From NCBI RefSeq assembly GCF_000716595.1, contig NZ_JNXC01000001.1, forward strand, positions 372,001 through 436,000: a stretch of DNA of 64,000 bases. The letters run 5' to 3'. Below are positions 21,301-28,205 of the stretch, piece after piece. The notes below the pieces were generated by a model, which saw only the letters and a program-made list of their open reading frames with translations, did no database searches and had not been told where the DNA came from. The stretch is from Saccharothrix sp. NRRL B-16314 (lineage in GTDB: Bacteria; Actinomycetota; Actinomycetes; Mycobacteriales; Pseudonocardiaceae). The position numbers and the translations under genes were made by a program. The number at the start of each line of letters is the position of its first letter. Position 1 is the first letter of the stretch.

Positions 21301-21566
21301 CGGTCACCGACGCAGGTGTCGTATCAGACTGCAAAAAGCTGAGTATTCTCCATCTGGGGAGTGCTTTCGTCCCGTTGCCGAGCCTTAAGCCACTTCGCGA
21401 CTTGACTAAATTGCGGATGCTGTTCTTGTATACCCCTGAGGATTCTATCGATCTTTCGGAACTTTCTGGTGTAGATGATGTACGGGTCAGGGTTAGGGGA
21501 CCGAAGGGGATTAAGGTGATGGGGAAAGACAAGCTGGGACGTAGGGCAAAGGTGGAGCTTATGTAG
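18309..21566 (+). CDS. NACHT-domain STAND NTPase with C-terminal leucine-rich repeats
   Basis: 1085 residues. The N-terminal region of about 270 residues is helical and starts with a hydrophobic segment (PGVALGAAVVKAVCKIWL), like the NNH (NACHT N-terminal helical) domains. The NACHT domain follows with Walker A GEAGSGKTT at residues 281-289, Walker B MVLIDGLDEV at 361-370 and SSRPAV near 398. A helical middle region contains FVHKTFQEYLAAAAA. From about residue 825 to 1060 there are irregular leucine-rich units (LRTLNVYEDKLL, LTKLEFDAA, LQVLNLSS-like). Some bacterial NACHT proteins are antiphage sensors; that role here is inference. The gene is clearly AT-richer than its neighbours and uses TTA codons, a sign of transfer. 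No separate effector gene is adjacent. Confidence 0.88.
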   Translation: MIDPGVALGAAVVKAVCKIWLKDNEIAKDTSIRVVDIIELKVSGWREQRRVKRMFEELEETVADKLLTSLEAEFRDLPENDRNSAILAAKEVFDQVKLDNKDLFAADLDPLFLERQLRTDSVAAVDGLGLDAIQLYDRIVSMCCGYIVEMCSTFPGFTVDAFSNLLARQSDISRQIGQLLDRVPQRNAGHRVGIFEAAYRQLVATQLDKIELFGISVSDTLRTYTLSTAYISLSVLSPSLAERIRTNEVDRIDDDKGTTKALDDTTIQRALAVTNRIFLRGEAGSGKTTLLQWMAVNAARRSFDEPLDAWNGKIPFMIRLRSCSDRDLPRPEQLLESLGRHISNEMPDNWVHDALRSGSAMVLIDGLDEVSEVRRDNVRSWLIELVETFPRTSYIVSSRPAVVGDAWLRHAGFDVVEIQPMTNADIGNFVTHWHKAFRETAVDVEMIERLQRSEEEILRTIRLRKHLRQLTTSPLLAALICALHLDRRMQLPNDRMELYAVALEMLLERRDVERQVGGTNIVMSRTEKLIILQDIAYWLIRNGQADASIDRLTQRISARLQTMTRHLGEASDVLSTLLARSGLLRKPVIDRIDFVHKTFQEYLAAAAAVETDDIGVLIRHAHDDQWREVIVMASGHAHQQQRDDLVRGILDRSLAESNNRHALQLLAIGCLQTSAQIAAPLNAKIQEVAKKLIPPRSMRDAAALAGAGDLALELVSSQPPRNARQVAATIRMASLIGGDLALSLIANLSNDSNSDIDAELLAAWDRFDVAEFGAEVMSKRRRIDYLEIKDSDRTAYLSNVSCGTLVCRFSEGYGDYSFVPNMARLRTLNVYEDKLLHDISDICDQQSLQDIHLGDVGEGVDLSQLERLSNLTKLEFDAASVSADNGLSALTSLKQIQVLNLSSMNSLTDNFAASLMLERIGFWHASELASLEQLADLHQLEKLKFLLLSKAHSLTSIDAIRKWRTTLTGVYIRARQLTDLSVLKEIPNLEFANLADTPVTDAGVVSDCKKLSILHLGSAFVPLPSLKPLRDLTKLRMLFLYTPEDSIDLSELSGVDDVRVRVRGPKGIKVMGKDKLGRRAKVELM

Positions 21567-21571
21567 TGTCT

Positions 21572-22279
21572 TTACTTCGTAAAGTCGATAAGGTGCGTTA
21601 TACTCGACGTCAATGCGTCGGGGGCAGCACTAGCTAGTGTGGACCACTTCCACTTTTTATTGATGTAACCGATTGAACGGACGCCGACAGCCTTTGCCGC
21701 CTGAATATCGGAAATCGAGTCGCCAACAAGCGTGCAGAGTATGGGCTCGACGCCCATTGCTCTGATGGCCTGCTCAACTAGGTGTCCGTCCGGTTTGAGT
21801 AGTAGAGGATCGGCTTGCGTGCGGGCAGATATGAGGCGCACAACGCCTACTAGGTCGTGTAGACGTAGGTAGGTCGAGACGGCAGCTTCCGAGTTGTTGC
21901 TGACGATCCCGACCTTGCCGCGGATACTGCTCCACGTACGCATGAGTTCGTGTGCGCCAGGCGTCGGCTCGGCGCTGACGACGGCCTCGATTTCGTATGC
22001 TCGGAGTGCGGCTTCGACGTAGCGGGCTTGTTCCGGCCCCAGCGTGGCGGCGTAGTGCAAGTGGTCGAACGGATCCCCGGTCTTGCCGATCTCAGCTGGT
22101 AAGTCGATGTGTCCTTCGTTTGCCAGTATGTCGCGAAGTTGGCGGGCGACGTACCGCGCGGGAATGCCGGAAAAGACCGAGCAGATCGGACCGTCGAAGT
22201 CGAGCAGGAGGACCTCTGTGTTTCGGAGAATGCGACGCAACACGTCTGGGTCGGATGCGGGTGCCTGACTGGTGTTCAT
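21572..22279 (-). CDS. HAD-superfamily hydrolase
   Basis: About 235 residues. All four HAD motifs are visible: LLLDFDGPIC (nucleophile Asp), GIVSNNS, the lysine in LLLKPDGHL, and LVGDSISDI. A helical cap between motifs I and II makes it a subfamily I phosphatase of the phosphoglycolate phosphatase style; the substrate is unknown. The ATG at 22277-22279 overlaps the GntR stop as ATGA, so the pair is one transcript. It ends five bases from the NACHT stop, tail to tail. Base composition is intermediate between the NACHT gene and the chromosome. Confidence 0.85.
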   Translation of the reverse strand: MNTSQAPASDPDVLRRILRNTEVLLLDFDGPICSVFSGIPARYVARQLRDILANEGHIDLPAEIGKTGDPFDHLHYAATLGPEQARYVEAALRAYEIEAVVSAEPTPGAHELMRTWSSIRGKVGIVSNNSEAAVSTYLRLHDLVGVVRLISARTQADPLLLKPDGHLVEQAIRAMGVEPILCTLVGDSISDIQAAKAVGVRSIGYINKKWKWSTLASAAPDALTSSITHLIDFTK

Positions 22280-23118
22280 CGCGAGTACTCCATGGCGATG
22301 CTCATCCACAGGCTGTCGAACCAGGTGCGGGCTTGGTCTACGTATTGGCTGCCGGTGCTGGTGTCATCGTCGGTTGTGCTGTGGTGGAAGAGGATGGCGT
22401 CCTTGCCCATGAGGTCGTAGATGGCTTGGGGTTGGCCGCCTAGGGATAGGACATGCTCGCGGACGGGGTAGAAGCCGAAGAAGGCTTCGTTGTCGTTGAT
22501 CAGGTAGAGCTTGAAGAGTGGTGCCGCTGGGTGGACGCGGACTTCTGCTGTGGCGTCCTTGACCAGACCCAGTTCGCCCAGCTCCGTGACGTTGTCCACG
22601 ATGGCGAGGGTGTGGCGGCGCATGATCTCGGCGGCGCGCTCGCGGAAGGCGGGACTGTCGGACCGGTCCTCGACGGTGCACGGCACCGACCACGGGACGG
22701 TGGGGTCCGGAACCAGGATGCGGACGTGGATCGTCTCGGGTGTGAGCCGGCCGATGCGGATCTTGTCCAGTGGCTCCTGAAGGATGCCGTGAAGGGTCTC
22801 GCCGGAGAACCCGGCGAAGTCGATCGTCACGCGGTCGGACGTAAACGCCTGCTCGATGTGCGGGCGCAGGCCAACCGGGCGCTCGGTGCGCTCTCGGACG
22901 AACACGCCGCTGCCCTGGCGGGAGACGATCAAGCCCTCGTCGCGCAGCTCGCGTAGCGCGCTCTGCACGGTCATCGGCGCGACTTCGTACTTCTTCGCCA
23001 GCTCCGCGCGTGACGGCAGCTTGTCGCCCGCCTTGAAGACCTTGGTCAGGATGGCGGCGCGCAGTGCGTTCGCGACCTGCACGTACGGCGGTCGCGGGTC
23101 ATCCGGGTCGAGTGCCAT
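22276..23118 (-). CDS. GntR family transcriptional regulator
   Basis: About 280 residues. The N-terminal winged helix is clear: YVQVANALRAAILTKVFKAGDKLPSRAELAKKYEVAPMTVQSALRELRDEGLI, then RQGSGVFVRE. The C-terminal domain of about 190 residues is not a standard FadR or UTRA fold that I can recognise. ATG at 23116-23118 is chosen for its adjacent GAGGAG ribosome site; a longer version starting at 23169 is possible. GntR repressors of this size (KorSA type) control actinomycete integrative elements. The divergent cassette promoter carries a palindrome between -35 and -10, its likely target. Confidence 0.85.
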   Translation of the reverse strand: MALDPDDPRPPYVQVANALRAAILTKVFKAGDKLPSRAELAKKYEVAPMTVQSALRELRDEGLIVSRQGSGVFVRERTERPVGLRPHIEQAFTSDRVTIDFAGFSGETLHGILQEPLDKIRIGRLTPETIHVRILVPDPTVPWSVPCTVEDRSDSPAFRERAAEIMRRHTLAIVDNVTELGELGLVKDATAEVRVHPAAPLFKLYLINDNEAFFGFYPVREHVLSLGGQPQAIYDLMGKDAILFHHSTTDDDTSTGSQYVDQARTWFDSLWMSIAMEYSR

Positions 23119-23208
23119 GACTCCTCGTCTGGTGTCGTCCAGTGCAAAGCGGGACGCAAAGCGCCGCAAAGCTGTCGGTTTGCACCATGTTCGCAGTGTC
23201 TGTTCGCA

Positions 23209-23291
23209 CTTGGCTAGACCGCCTAGAGGGCTAGCTCGATCGGCTGACGCTCGCCACTTGCTTGACTTGGCTAGCCAAGCTGTCTTACTCT
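23209..23291 (+). promoter_or_regulatory. Cassette promoter with palindromic operator
   Basis: -35 TTGACT at 23262-23267, 18-bp spacer, -10 TACTCT at 23286-23291. Overlapping the -35 and the spacer is a perfect 14-bp palindrome, CTTGGCTAGCCAAG, at 23266-23279. A half copy CTTGGCTAG is at 23209-23217, and further GGCTAG units lie near 23229 and 23299. This is a textbook repressor layout, probably for the divergent GntR protein. Confidence 0.7.
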
Positions 23292-23343
23292 CGTAACATG
23301 GCTAGCTCGCATAGGCAGGCTGGCAAGGTGACGGAGGTGGCTG

Positions 23344-23802
23344 GTGGCGGTTCCGTACGGAACTCGGTTCGAGGCGTCGTTTGACCAGGTGTTCCCGATG
23401 GGGGCGCTGATGGTCGGTGAGGTCGCGCCGGACATGGAGTACATGAGCGCGGAGGACAAGGGGCGCGGTCGGCAGGCCAAACAGCGTGTGGACGAGCGCA
23501 CGGGCAAGCGGCAGTGGAAGGTCGTGGCCACGGACCCGTCCGCCGAGAAGGAGCGGGACGCGTCGGTGACGGTGACGATCCTGGCTGACGTGCAGCCGGT
23601 GCCGCCGCAGGCCGTGCAGGTGATGCCTGGTGTGGAGGTGCGGCCGGTGGCGTTCGAAGGGCTGACGGTCGAGCCGCGGGTGATGGGTGATCGGTACAAG
23701 TACCAGGGGTTCACGATCCGGGCTACGGGCATCGTGTCGCCGCAGGTGGGCGCTGCCCCGAAGCGTGCGGACAAGCCCCAGGGCGAGCAGAAGGCGGCTT
23801 GA
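23344..23802 (+). CDS. Unknown protein, first gene of island cassette
   Basis: 152 residues with a GTG start at 23344 and a strong GGAGGT ribosome site. The protein is soluble, with a basic, charged middle (EDKGRGRQAKQRVDERTGKRQW) and a beta-rich second half (VTVTILADVQPVPPQ, RYKYQGFTIRATGI). It resembles small proteins encoded near the GntR gene in actinomycete integrative elements, but no function is known to me. It heads a tightly packed four-gene operon under the palindromic promoter. Its product may be a DNA-binding or accessory replication protein; this is speculation. Confidence 0.7.
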   Translation: MAVPYGTRFEASFDQVFPMGALMVGEVAPDMEYMSAEDKGRGRQAKQRVDERTGKRQWKVVATDPSAEKERDASVTVTILADVQPVPPQAVQVMPGVEVRPVAFEGLTVEPRVMGDRYKYQGFTIRATGIVSPQVGAAPKRADKPQGEQKAA

Positions 23803-23803
23803 G

Positions 23804-24079
23804 GTGGCGCGGCCGTCTCGTGAGGCGGTCGCTCGCTGGAACCTCGCGTACGCGGAGCAGACCGAAGCCCTGTTCGCGGCGTCCACTGAGGACGGGGCGG
23901 CGGCACGGCTTCGGTTGGCTGACAGCTACTCGGCGGTGGCGTGGGCGTGGCGGATCTTGGCCGCTGATCTGGCGGTGCCCTTGTGGGCTCGTCACGCCTG
24001 CGCCATTGCTGCCGAGGAATTCGATCGTCGGGCGCGGATCGAGCACGCCCGTGCCAACCCGGACGAGGACGGGACATGA
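23804..24079 (+). CDS. Small unknown protein, second gene of island cassette
   Basis: 91 residues, starting at GTG 23804 one base after the previous stop. It is predicted fully helical and Ala-rich, with RWNLAYAEQTEALFAAST, RLADSYSAVAWAWRILAADL and ARHACAIAAEEFDRRARIE. No motif or known family is recognised. The third gene of the cassette has a similar helical style (AWAVTSLKDAHEALV), so the two may be distant relatives or partners. Coupled translation with both neighbours supports it as a real gene. Confidence 0.6.
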   Translation: MARPSREAVARWNLAYAEQTEALFAASTEDGAAARLRLADSYSAVAWAWRILAADLAVPLWARHACAIAAEEFDRRARIEHARANPDEDGT

Positions 24080-24372
24080 GCAAGGCGAAGCGGGCTTCGA
24101 ATGAGGGACTGTGGCGGGCAGCGTGGGCTGTCACGTCGTTGAAAGACGCGCATGAAGCGCTGGTCAGGGTGATGCCGGCACCTGACGCGGAACCGGCTGT
24201 GCGGCGGGCGTTCTACCTGCGGTCGGCGGAGGTGTACGGGCGGGTCGCGGAGATCGACCGTGGGCACCACCACGAGGCGTTGTACTGGGCCAAGCGTGAG
24301 CGGGAGAAAGGTGAGGCCATCGCTGCCGCGACCGATGCCGGACGTGCCGGGGACGGCGGAGGTGACCGGTGA
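24076..24372 (+). CDS. Small unknown protein, third gene of island cassette
   Basis: 98 residues. The ATG at 24076 overlaps the previous stop as ATGA. Sequence features are a basic N-terminus (SKAKRASNEGLWRAAWAV) and a helical core with AFYLRSAEVYGRVAEIDRGHHHEALYWAKRERE. No domain is recognised. Its position and overlaps make it part of the same transcript as its neighbours. Confidence 0.6.
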   Translation: MSKAKRASNEGLWRAAWAVTSLKDAHEALVRVMPAPDAEPAVRRAFYLRSAEVYGRVAEIDRGHHHEALYWAKREREKGEAIAAATDAGRAGDGGGDR

Positions 24373-24638
24373 GGCGTCGGCGTAGGCGGTCGCGTGCCGA
24401 CGGTGGCGGAGTTCGGTACACCGTGCGGCTACGAGTGGACCGGTTCGACCTGGCGACGCGCGTCGCGGGCCTGGAGTCCGACTACGAGATCGCCGACGCG
24501 CTTGGGGTTCACCGTTCGACGGTGGGTCGGGTGTTGGCCGACGAACTGCGGCCCGGTCCGGTGTTCATCGCCGGTGCGTTGAGCGCGTTCAGGATGATGA
24601 GCTTCGCGGACCTCTTCGAAGTCGTTGAGGACCGCTGA
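24369..24638 (+). CDS. Small helix-turn-helix protein, last gene of island cassette
   Basis: 89 residues, GTG start overlapping the previous stop as GTGA. An arginine-rich N-terminus (RRRRRRSR) precedes YTVRLRVDRF and a helix-turn-helix, DYEIADALGVHRSTVGRVLADEL, of the XRE/phage-regulator style. It probably binds DNA and may control the element. The terminator hairpin of the right repeat lies 45 bp downstream and would end this transcript as well as that of the opposing dehydrogenase gene. Confidence 0.65.
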   Translation: MRRRRRRSRADGGGVRYTVRLRVDRFDLATRVAGLESDYEIADALGVHRSTVGRVLADELRPGPVFIAGALSAFRMMSFADLFEVVEDR

Positions 24639-24676
24639 CTAGGTCAGGTGCCAGCGGTTCGGGTGACAACAACTGC

Positions 24677-24828
24677 AAGCAGTGGGCGGGGTCTTCCGCG
24701 TCCTGAAGACCCCGCCCAGACCGGGTGACCTGATCAGCCAGGCCTACTTGATGTGGATGCCAGAGATAGCGCGCGCCACCACCAACCGCTGGATCTCCGA
24801 CGTCCCCTCGAAGATGGTGAAGATCTTG
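24677..24828 (-). repeat. Right direct repeat (native acyl-CoA dehydrogenase 3' end plus terminator)
   Basis: Partner of 17591-17742. Positions 24781-24828 are identical to 17695-17742. The differences cluster in 24746-24780 and fall almost only on third codon positions of the dehydrogenase reading frame. This copy is continuous with the intact gene and has a perfect hairpin. Confidence 0.9.
24684..24718. terminator. Bidirectional terminator between cassette and acyl-CoA dehydrogenase
   Basis: GGGCGGGGTCTTC and GAAGACCCCGCCC form a perfect 13-bp stem. It lies 26 bp past the dehydrogenase stop and serves both convergent transcripts. The left repeat holds the same hairpin with one stem mismatch. 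Confidence 0.8.
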
Positions 24829-25958
24829 GCGTCGCGGTGCATCCGCTCCACCGGGTGCTCGCGCGTGTACCCCGCCCCGCCCAGGATGTGGATCGCGCGT
24901 TCCGTAGCCCAAACCGACACCTCACCGGCCTTGAGCTTCGACATCGACCCCTCACCCGCCGTGAACGGCACGTTGTTGCGGCCCATCCACGCCGCCCGCC
25001 ACACCAGCAACCGGGCCGCGTCGATCTCCATCTTCATGTTCGCCAGGTCGAACGCGATGGCCTGGTTCTCGATGATCTTCCGGCCGAACGCCGAACGGTC
25101 CTTCGCGTACTCCAGCGAGTACTCGTACGCCGCCCGCGCGACGCCGACCGCCATCGCACCCACCGTCGGCCGGGTCGTCTCGAACGTCGCCATCGCGGCC
25201 TGCCCACCGGCCTTCTGCCCCTCACGGGCACGTGCCAGCCGGGCGTCCAACCGCTCCTTGCCACCCAACAGGCACCGTCCGGGCACCCGCACGTCGTCCA
25301 AGAACACGTCCGCCGTGTGCGAAGCCCGCATCCCGTGCTTCTTGATCTTCCCCGGTGACGACAACCCGGGCGTACCCGGCGGGATGACGAAGCCGGCCTG
25401 GCCGCGCGATCCCAGCGCTGAATCCACCACCGCGGTCACGACGTGGACGTTCGCGATGCCGCCGTTCGTCGCCCACGCCTTCTGCCCGTTGAGCACCCAC
25501 TCGTCGCTGGCCTCGTCGTACACGGCCCGCGTCCGGTACCCCGCCACGTCCGAACCGGCCTGCGGCTCCGACGCGCAGAACGCCGCCACCTTCGGGTCGT
25601 CCGCGCTGCCGTAGCACTCCGGTACCCACTCGGCCAGCTGCTCGGGCGTCCCGGACGCGAAGATCCCCGCCGCCGCGAGGCCCGTCCCCATCAGCGCCAG
25701 CGCGATCCCGGCGTCACCCCAGAACAGCTCCTCCGTCGCGATGGCCAACGACAGGCCGACCGGGTCGGCGAACCACGTGGCCAGCGACTCGAACCCGTAC
25801 AGGCCGATCTTCGCCGCCTCCTGGATCACCGGCCACGGCGTCTCCTCCCGCTCGTCCCACTCCGACGCCGCGGACCGCATCACGTCCTTCGCGAACCCGT
25901 GCACCCACTCGCGCAGGTCGACCTGGTCCTCGTTCAGCTCCAGCGAAAAGCCGCCCAT
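24744..25958 (-). CDS. Acyl-CoA dehydrogenase
   Basis: A 404-residue flavoenzyme that oxidises acyl-CoA to enoyl-CoA and passes electrons to ETF. Family signatures are [20 protein letters not shown] (FAD/substrate loop), [33 protein letters not shown] and the catalytic glutamate in [13 protein letters not shown]. It has a good ribosome site (GAGGGG) and begins eight bases after the SCP2 gene stop, so it is the second gene of an operon. Its 3' end is duplicated 7 kb away at 17591 and appears to be the attachment site of the island. The chain length of its substrate is unknown. Confidence 0.95.
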   Translation of the reverse strand: MGGFSLELNEDQVDLREWVHGFAKDVMRSAASEWDEREETPWPVIQEAAKIGLYGFESLATWFADPVGLSLAIATEELFWGDAGIALALMGTGLAAAGIFASGTPEQLAEWVPECYGSADDPKVAAFCASEPQAGSDVAGYRTRAVYDEASDEWVLNGQKAWATNGGIANVHVVTAVVDSALGSRGQAGFVIPPGTPGLSSPGKIKKHGMRASHTADVFLDDVRVPGRCLLGGKERLDARLARAREGQKAGGQAAMATFETTRPTVGAMAVGVARAAYEYSLEYAKDRSAFGRKIIENQAIAFDLANMKMEIDAARLLVWRAAWMGRNNVPFTAGEGSMSKLKAGEVSVWATERAIHILGGAGYTREHPVERMHRDAKIFTIFEGTSEIQRLVVARAISGIHIK

Positions 25959-25965
25959 GATCCCC

Positions 25966-26610
25966 TCACGCCTTCGGAACGTCGAACAGGGTCATGAACC
26001 CGGCCGCGAAGCCCAGGTCGCCCTTGACCTTCAGCTTCCCCGTCATGAACAGCACCGGCGCCGACGCGTTGCCGGTCGCGAGCTTCAGGAACTCCACCGG
26101 CCCCAGGGTCACGGTCGCCCGGGGTTCACGGGTCTCGCCCTTGTTGATCGTGCACGTCGCGTCCTCGATGACCGCCTCGTACACGTCGTCCGAGGTGGCA
26201 CCGCCGGTCAGCCGGAAGTGCACGACGGCACGCGTGGCACCCGCGCGGTCGGTGCGGAAGTGCGCTTCCATGCGGCGGAACACCTCGTCCAGCACGCGTT
26301 CGCGCAGACCCGGCCGGGACGTCACGGCCTCGACCTGCTCCTTGGACGCGCGCGAGATGATCCGCGCGAAGTTCTGCGCGTCCATCTTCGCCAGGTCCAG
26401 GTCGGCTCCGCCGTCGGCCAACACGCCGAGCGCGGCGAGCAGATCCGCGAACTCGTCCTGGCCCAGCTTCTTCGGGTCGACGCCGCGCGCGATCACGTCG
26501 ATGTCGACGTCCTTCAGCGCCGGATCACCCGGATCGACCTGCTGGAGCGTGGAGATCAACTCCCGAGGGCTGAGCTTCGAGATCGCCTCGGTGGTGAGGT
26601 CGATGGTCAT
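25966..26610 (-). CDS. SCP2 sterol-carrier domain protein
   Basis: 214 residues. ATG at 26608-26610 is chosen for the GGAGG eight bases upstream. The C-terminal half is an SCP2-type lipid-binding domain: [48 protein letters not shown] and [15 protein letters not shown]. The N-terminal half is helical. It probably carries or presents a hydrophobic acyl or sterol substrate to the dehydrogenase encoded next. It is divergent from the TetR gene, across a conserved operator. Confidence 0.88.
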   Translation of the reverse strand: MTIDLTTEAISKLSPRELISTLQQVDPGDPALKDVDIDVIARGVDPKKLGQDEFADLLAALGVLADGGADLDLAKMDAQNFARIISRASKEQVEAVTSRPGLRERVLDEVFRRMEAHFRTDRAGATRAVVHFRLTGGATSDDVYEAVIEDATCTINKGETREPRATVTLGPVEFLKLATGNASAPVLFMTGKLKVKGDLGFAAGFMTLFDVPKA

Positions 26611-26628
26611 GTGTGACACCTCCGGCTA

Positions 26629-26663
26629 CCTACTACGGGGTAAGCCTACTGGTGAGTAGGTAA
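26629..26663. promoter_or_regulatory. Operator 1 of the lipid-oxidation regulon
   Basis: The core palindrome CCTACTGGTGAGTAGG is at 26645-26660. A 35-bp block around it matches 29529-29563 at 29 of 35 positions. It lies between the SCP2 gene and the divergent TetR gene, which is the natural candidate for the binding protein. Confidence 0.7.
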
Positions 26664-26712
26664 GGCGGCAAGGCCCTCGGAGTAATCTTGTCCCAGCCAT
26701 CCAGGGGGTGCG

Positions 26713-27399
26713 ATGCACGCAGAGCAACCGGTCCGCTCGGGTCGGGCCAAGAGACTGCCGCGCGCCGTGCGCGAACGGCAGATCATGGACGCCGCGGTGG
26801 ACGTGTTCTCGCGGTTGGGGTTCCACGCCGCGTCGATGGACGAGATCTCCGAGGTCGCGGGCATCTCGAAGCCCATGCTCTACGCGTACCTCGGCTCCAA
26901 GGAAGAGCTGTTCGCCACCTGCATCCGCCGCGAGGCGACCCGGATGATGGAAGCGATCTCGGAGGGCGTCGAGGCCGAGGCCCCACCGGACGTCCAGCTG
27001 TGGAGCGGACTTCGGGCCTTCTTCGGGTTCGTCGGCGCGAACCGGGCCGGCTGGCAGGTCCTGCACCGGCAGGCGTCCTCGCAGGGCGGCCCGTTCGCCG
27101 CGGAGCTGGCCGACATGCGCGGCCGGGCTATCAGCCTGGTGGCGGCGCTGCTGGTGCACTCGTCCGACTTCGCCAACGTGCCACGCGCGGGCGACAAGGA
27201 AGCCGAGTCGCTGGCCGCGGCACTGGTCGGTGCGGGCGAGTCGCTGGCCGACTGGTGGCTCGACAACCCCGCGGAGCCGGCCGGCGTGGTCGCCGCCCGG
27301 CTGATGAACCTGGTCTGGATGGGGTTCGGCGACCTCGTCGCGGGCGAGGTGTGGCACCCGCCGTCACGGCGGACCGAGTACGCCGCCGAAGACGCCTAG
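26713..27399 (+). CDS. TetR family transcriptional regulator
   Basis: 228 residues. The N-terminal helix-turn-helix is typical: RQIMDAAVDVFSRLGFHAASMDEISEVAGISKPMLYAYLGSKEELFATC. The C-terminal domain is helical with a Trp-rich pocket (SLADWWLDNP, LMNLVWMGFGDLV) suited to a hydrophobic ligand such as an acyl-CoA. It is divergent from the SCP2/dehydrogenase operon and overlaps the MaoC gene by three bases at their 3' ends. The shared 35-bp operator suggests it represses itself, the SCP2 operon, and the fabG-maoC and thiolase promoters. This is inference. Confidence 0.88.
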   Translation: MHAEQPVRSGRAKRLPRAVRERQIMDAAVDVFSRLGFHAASMDEISEVAGISKPMLYAYLGSKEELFATCIRREATRMMEAISEGVEAEAPPDVQLWSGLRAFFGFVGANRAGWQVLHRQASSQGGPFAAELADMRGRAISLVAALLVHSSDFANVPRAGDKEAESLAAALVGAGESLADWWLDNPAEPAGVVAARLMNLVWMGFGDLVAGEVWHPPSRRTEYAAEDA

Positions 27400-28205
27400 G
27401 TCCGCCGGGAAGGGCTGATCACGCCCTCCAGGTGCGGTCGGTCCGACCACAGCGAGAACCGCCGGCCGTCACCGGTGGGCGAGGTCGAGAAGTCGACCGC
27501 CCCCGGCAGCAGGATCGGCGCCTTGAACCGCACGTCGACCTCGTACGCGTCGGGCAGCCGGCCTTCGAGCGCGGCCAGGCACCGCGCCTTCGACCACATC
27601 CCGTGCGCGATGGCGCGGGGGAAGCCGAACACCTTGGCCGCCAACGCGTTCAGGTGGATCGGGTTCCGGTCGCCGGACACGTCCGCGTACCGCCGCCCGA
27701 GGTCGCGGGGCAGCCGCCACCGCGCCGTCGGCACGGGCGGCTCCGGGTTCTCGCGCGCCGACACCGCACTCCCGCTCCGCCGGAGATAAGTCGACACGTC
27801 GACCCACGCTTCCTCGCCGTCGACGGACACCGCGGTCACCACGTCGAACTGCTGCCCGCGCTCGTGCGGCCGGAGGTTCGCCAACGCCACGTGCAGCGAC
27901 AGCGGCTCGGACACCGTCAACGGCCGGTGCTGCGTGATCCGGTTGGCCACGTGCACCAGACCGGCCGGCGGGAACGGGAAGCCGGGACCAGTCATCAGCC
28001 GGAGCTGGAGCTCGAACCCGAGCACGTGCGGGTAGGTGATCGGCAGCTCGTCGCGCACGCCGAAACCGCACGCCTTGGCGTACCGGGCCACGTGCGCCGG
28101 GTCGACCGTGAGCTCGGCGTCCAAAGAGGACTCCGGCAGGGTGTCGCCGCGCCGGGTGAACCCGGTCAGCGCGGCCTTGGCGTACAACAAGGTCAGGTTC
28201 GCCAT
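27396..28205 (-). CDS. MaoC-like hydratase/dehydratase (HtdX-like)
   Basis: 269 residues with a double hot-dog fold. The hydratase 2 motif is in the C-terminal half: YADVSGDRNPIHLNALAAKVFGFPRAIAHGMW, with the Asp/His pair of R-hydratases. The N-terminal half shows ITYPHVLGFELQLRLM. It is expected to hydrate or dehydrate enoyl/3-hydroxyacyl thioesters. The ATG overlaps the upstream fabG stop (TGATG). The order htdX-like, fabG4-like, then a divergent thiolase matches Rv0241c-Rv0242c-Rv0243 of Mycobacterium tuberculosis. Confidence 0.88.
   Translation of the reverse strand: MANLTLLYAKAALTGFTRRGDTLPESSLDAELTVDPAHVARYAKACGFGVRDELPITYPHVLGFELQLRLMTGPGFPFPPAGLVHVANRITQHRPLTVSEPLSLHVALANLRPHERGQQFDVVTAVSVDGEEAWVDVSTYLRRSGSAVSARENPEPPVPTARWRLPRDLGRRYADVSGDRNPIHLNALAAKVFGFPRAIAHGMWSKARCLAALEGRLPDAYEVDVRFKAPILLPGAVDFSTSPTGDGRRFSLWSDRPHLEGVISPSRRT

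Larger units (their letters stand above)
17591..24828. mobile_element. Accessory island bounded by direct repeats of an acyl-CoA dehydrogenase 3' end
   Basis: The segment lies between two 152-bp direct repeats. The right copy is the native 3' end and terminator of the dehydrogenase gene at 24744-25958; the left copy is an orphan. Inside are a strikingly AT-richer NACHT gene, a HAD/GntR pair and four small genes of the kind seen in actinomycete integrative elements. No integrase, excisionase, replication or transfer gene is visible, so it is either a reduced element or one mobilised in trans. The boundaries follow from the repeats and the compositional shift; the integration mechanism is inference. 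Confidence 0.75.
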
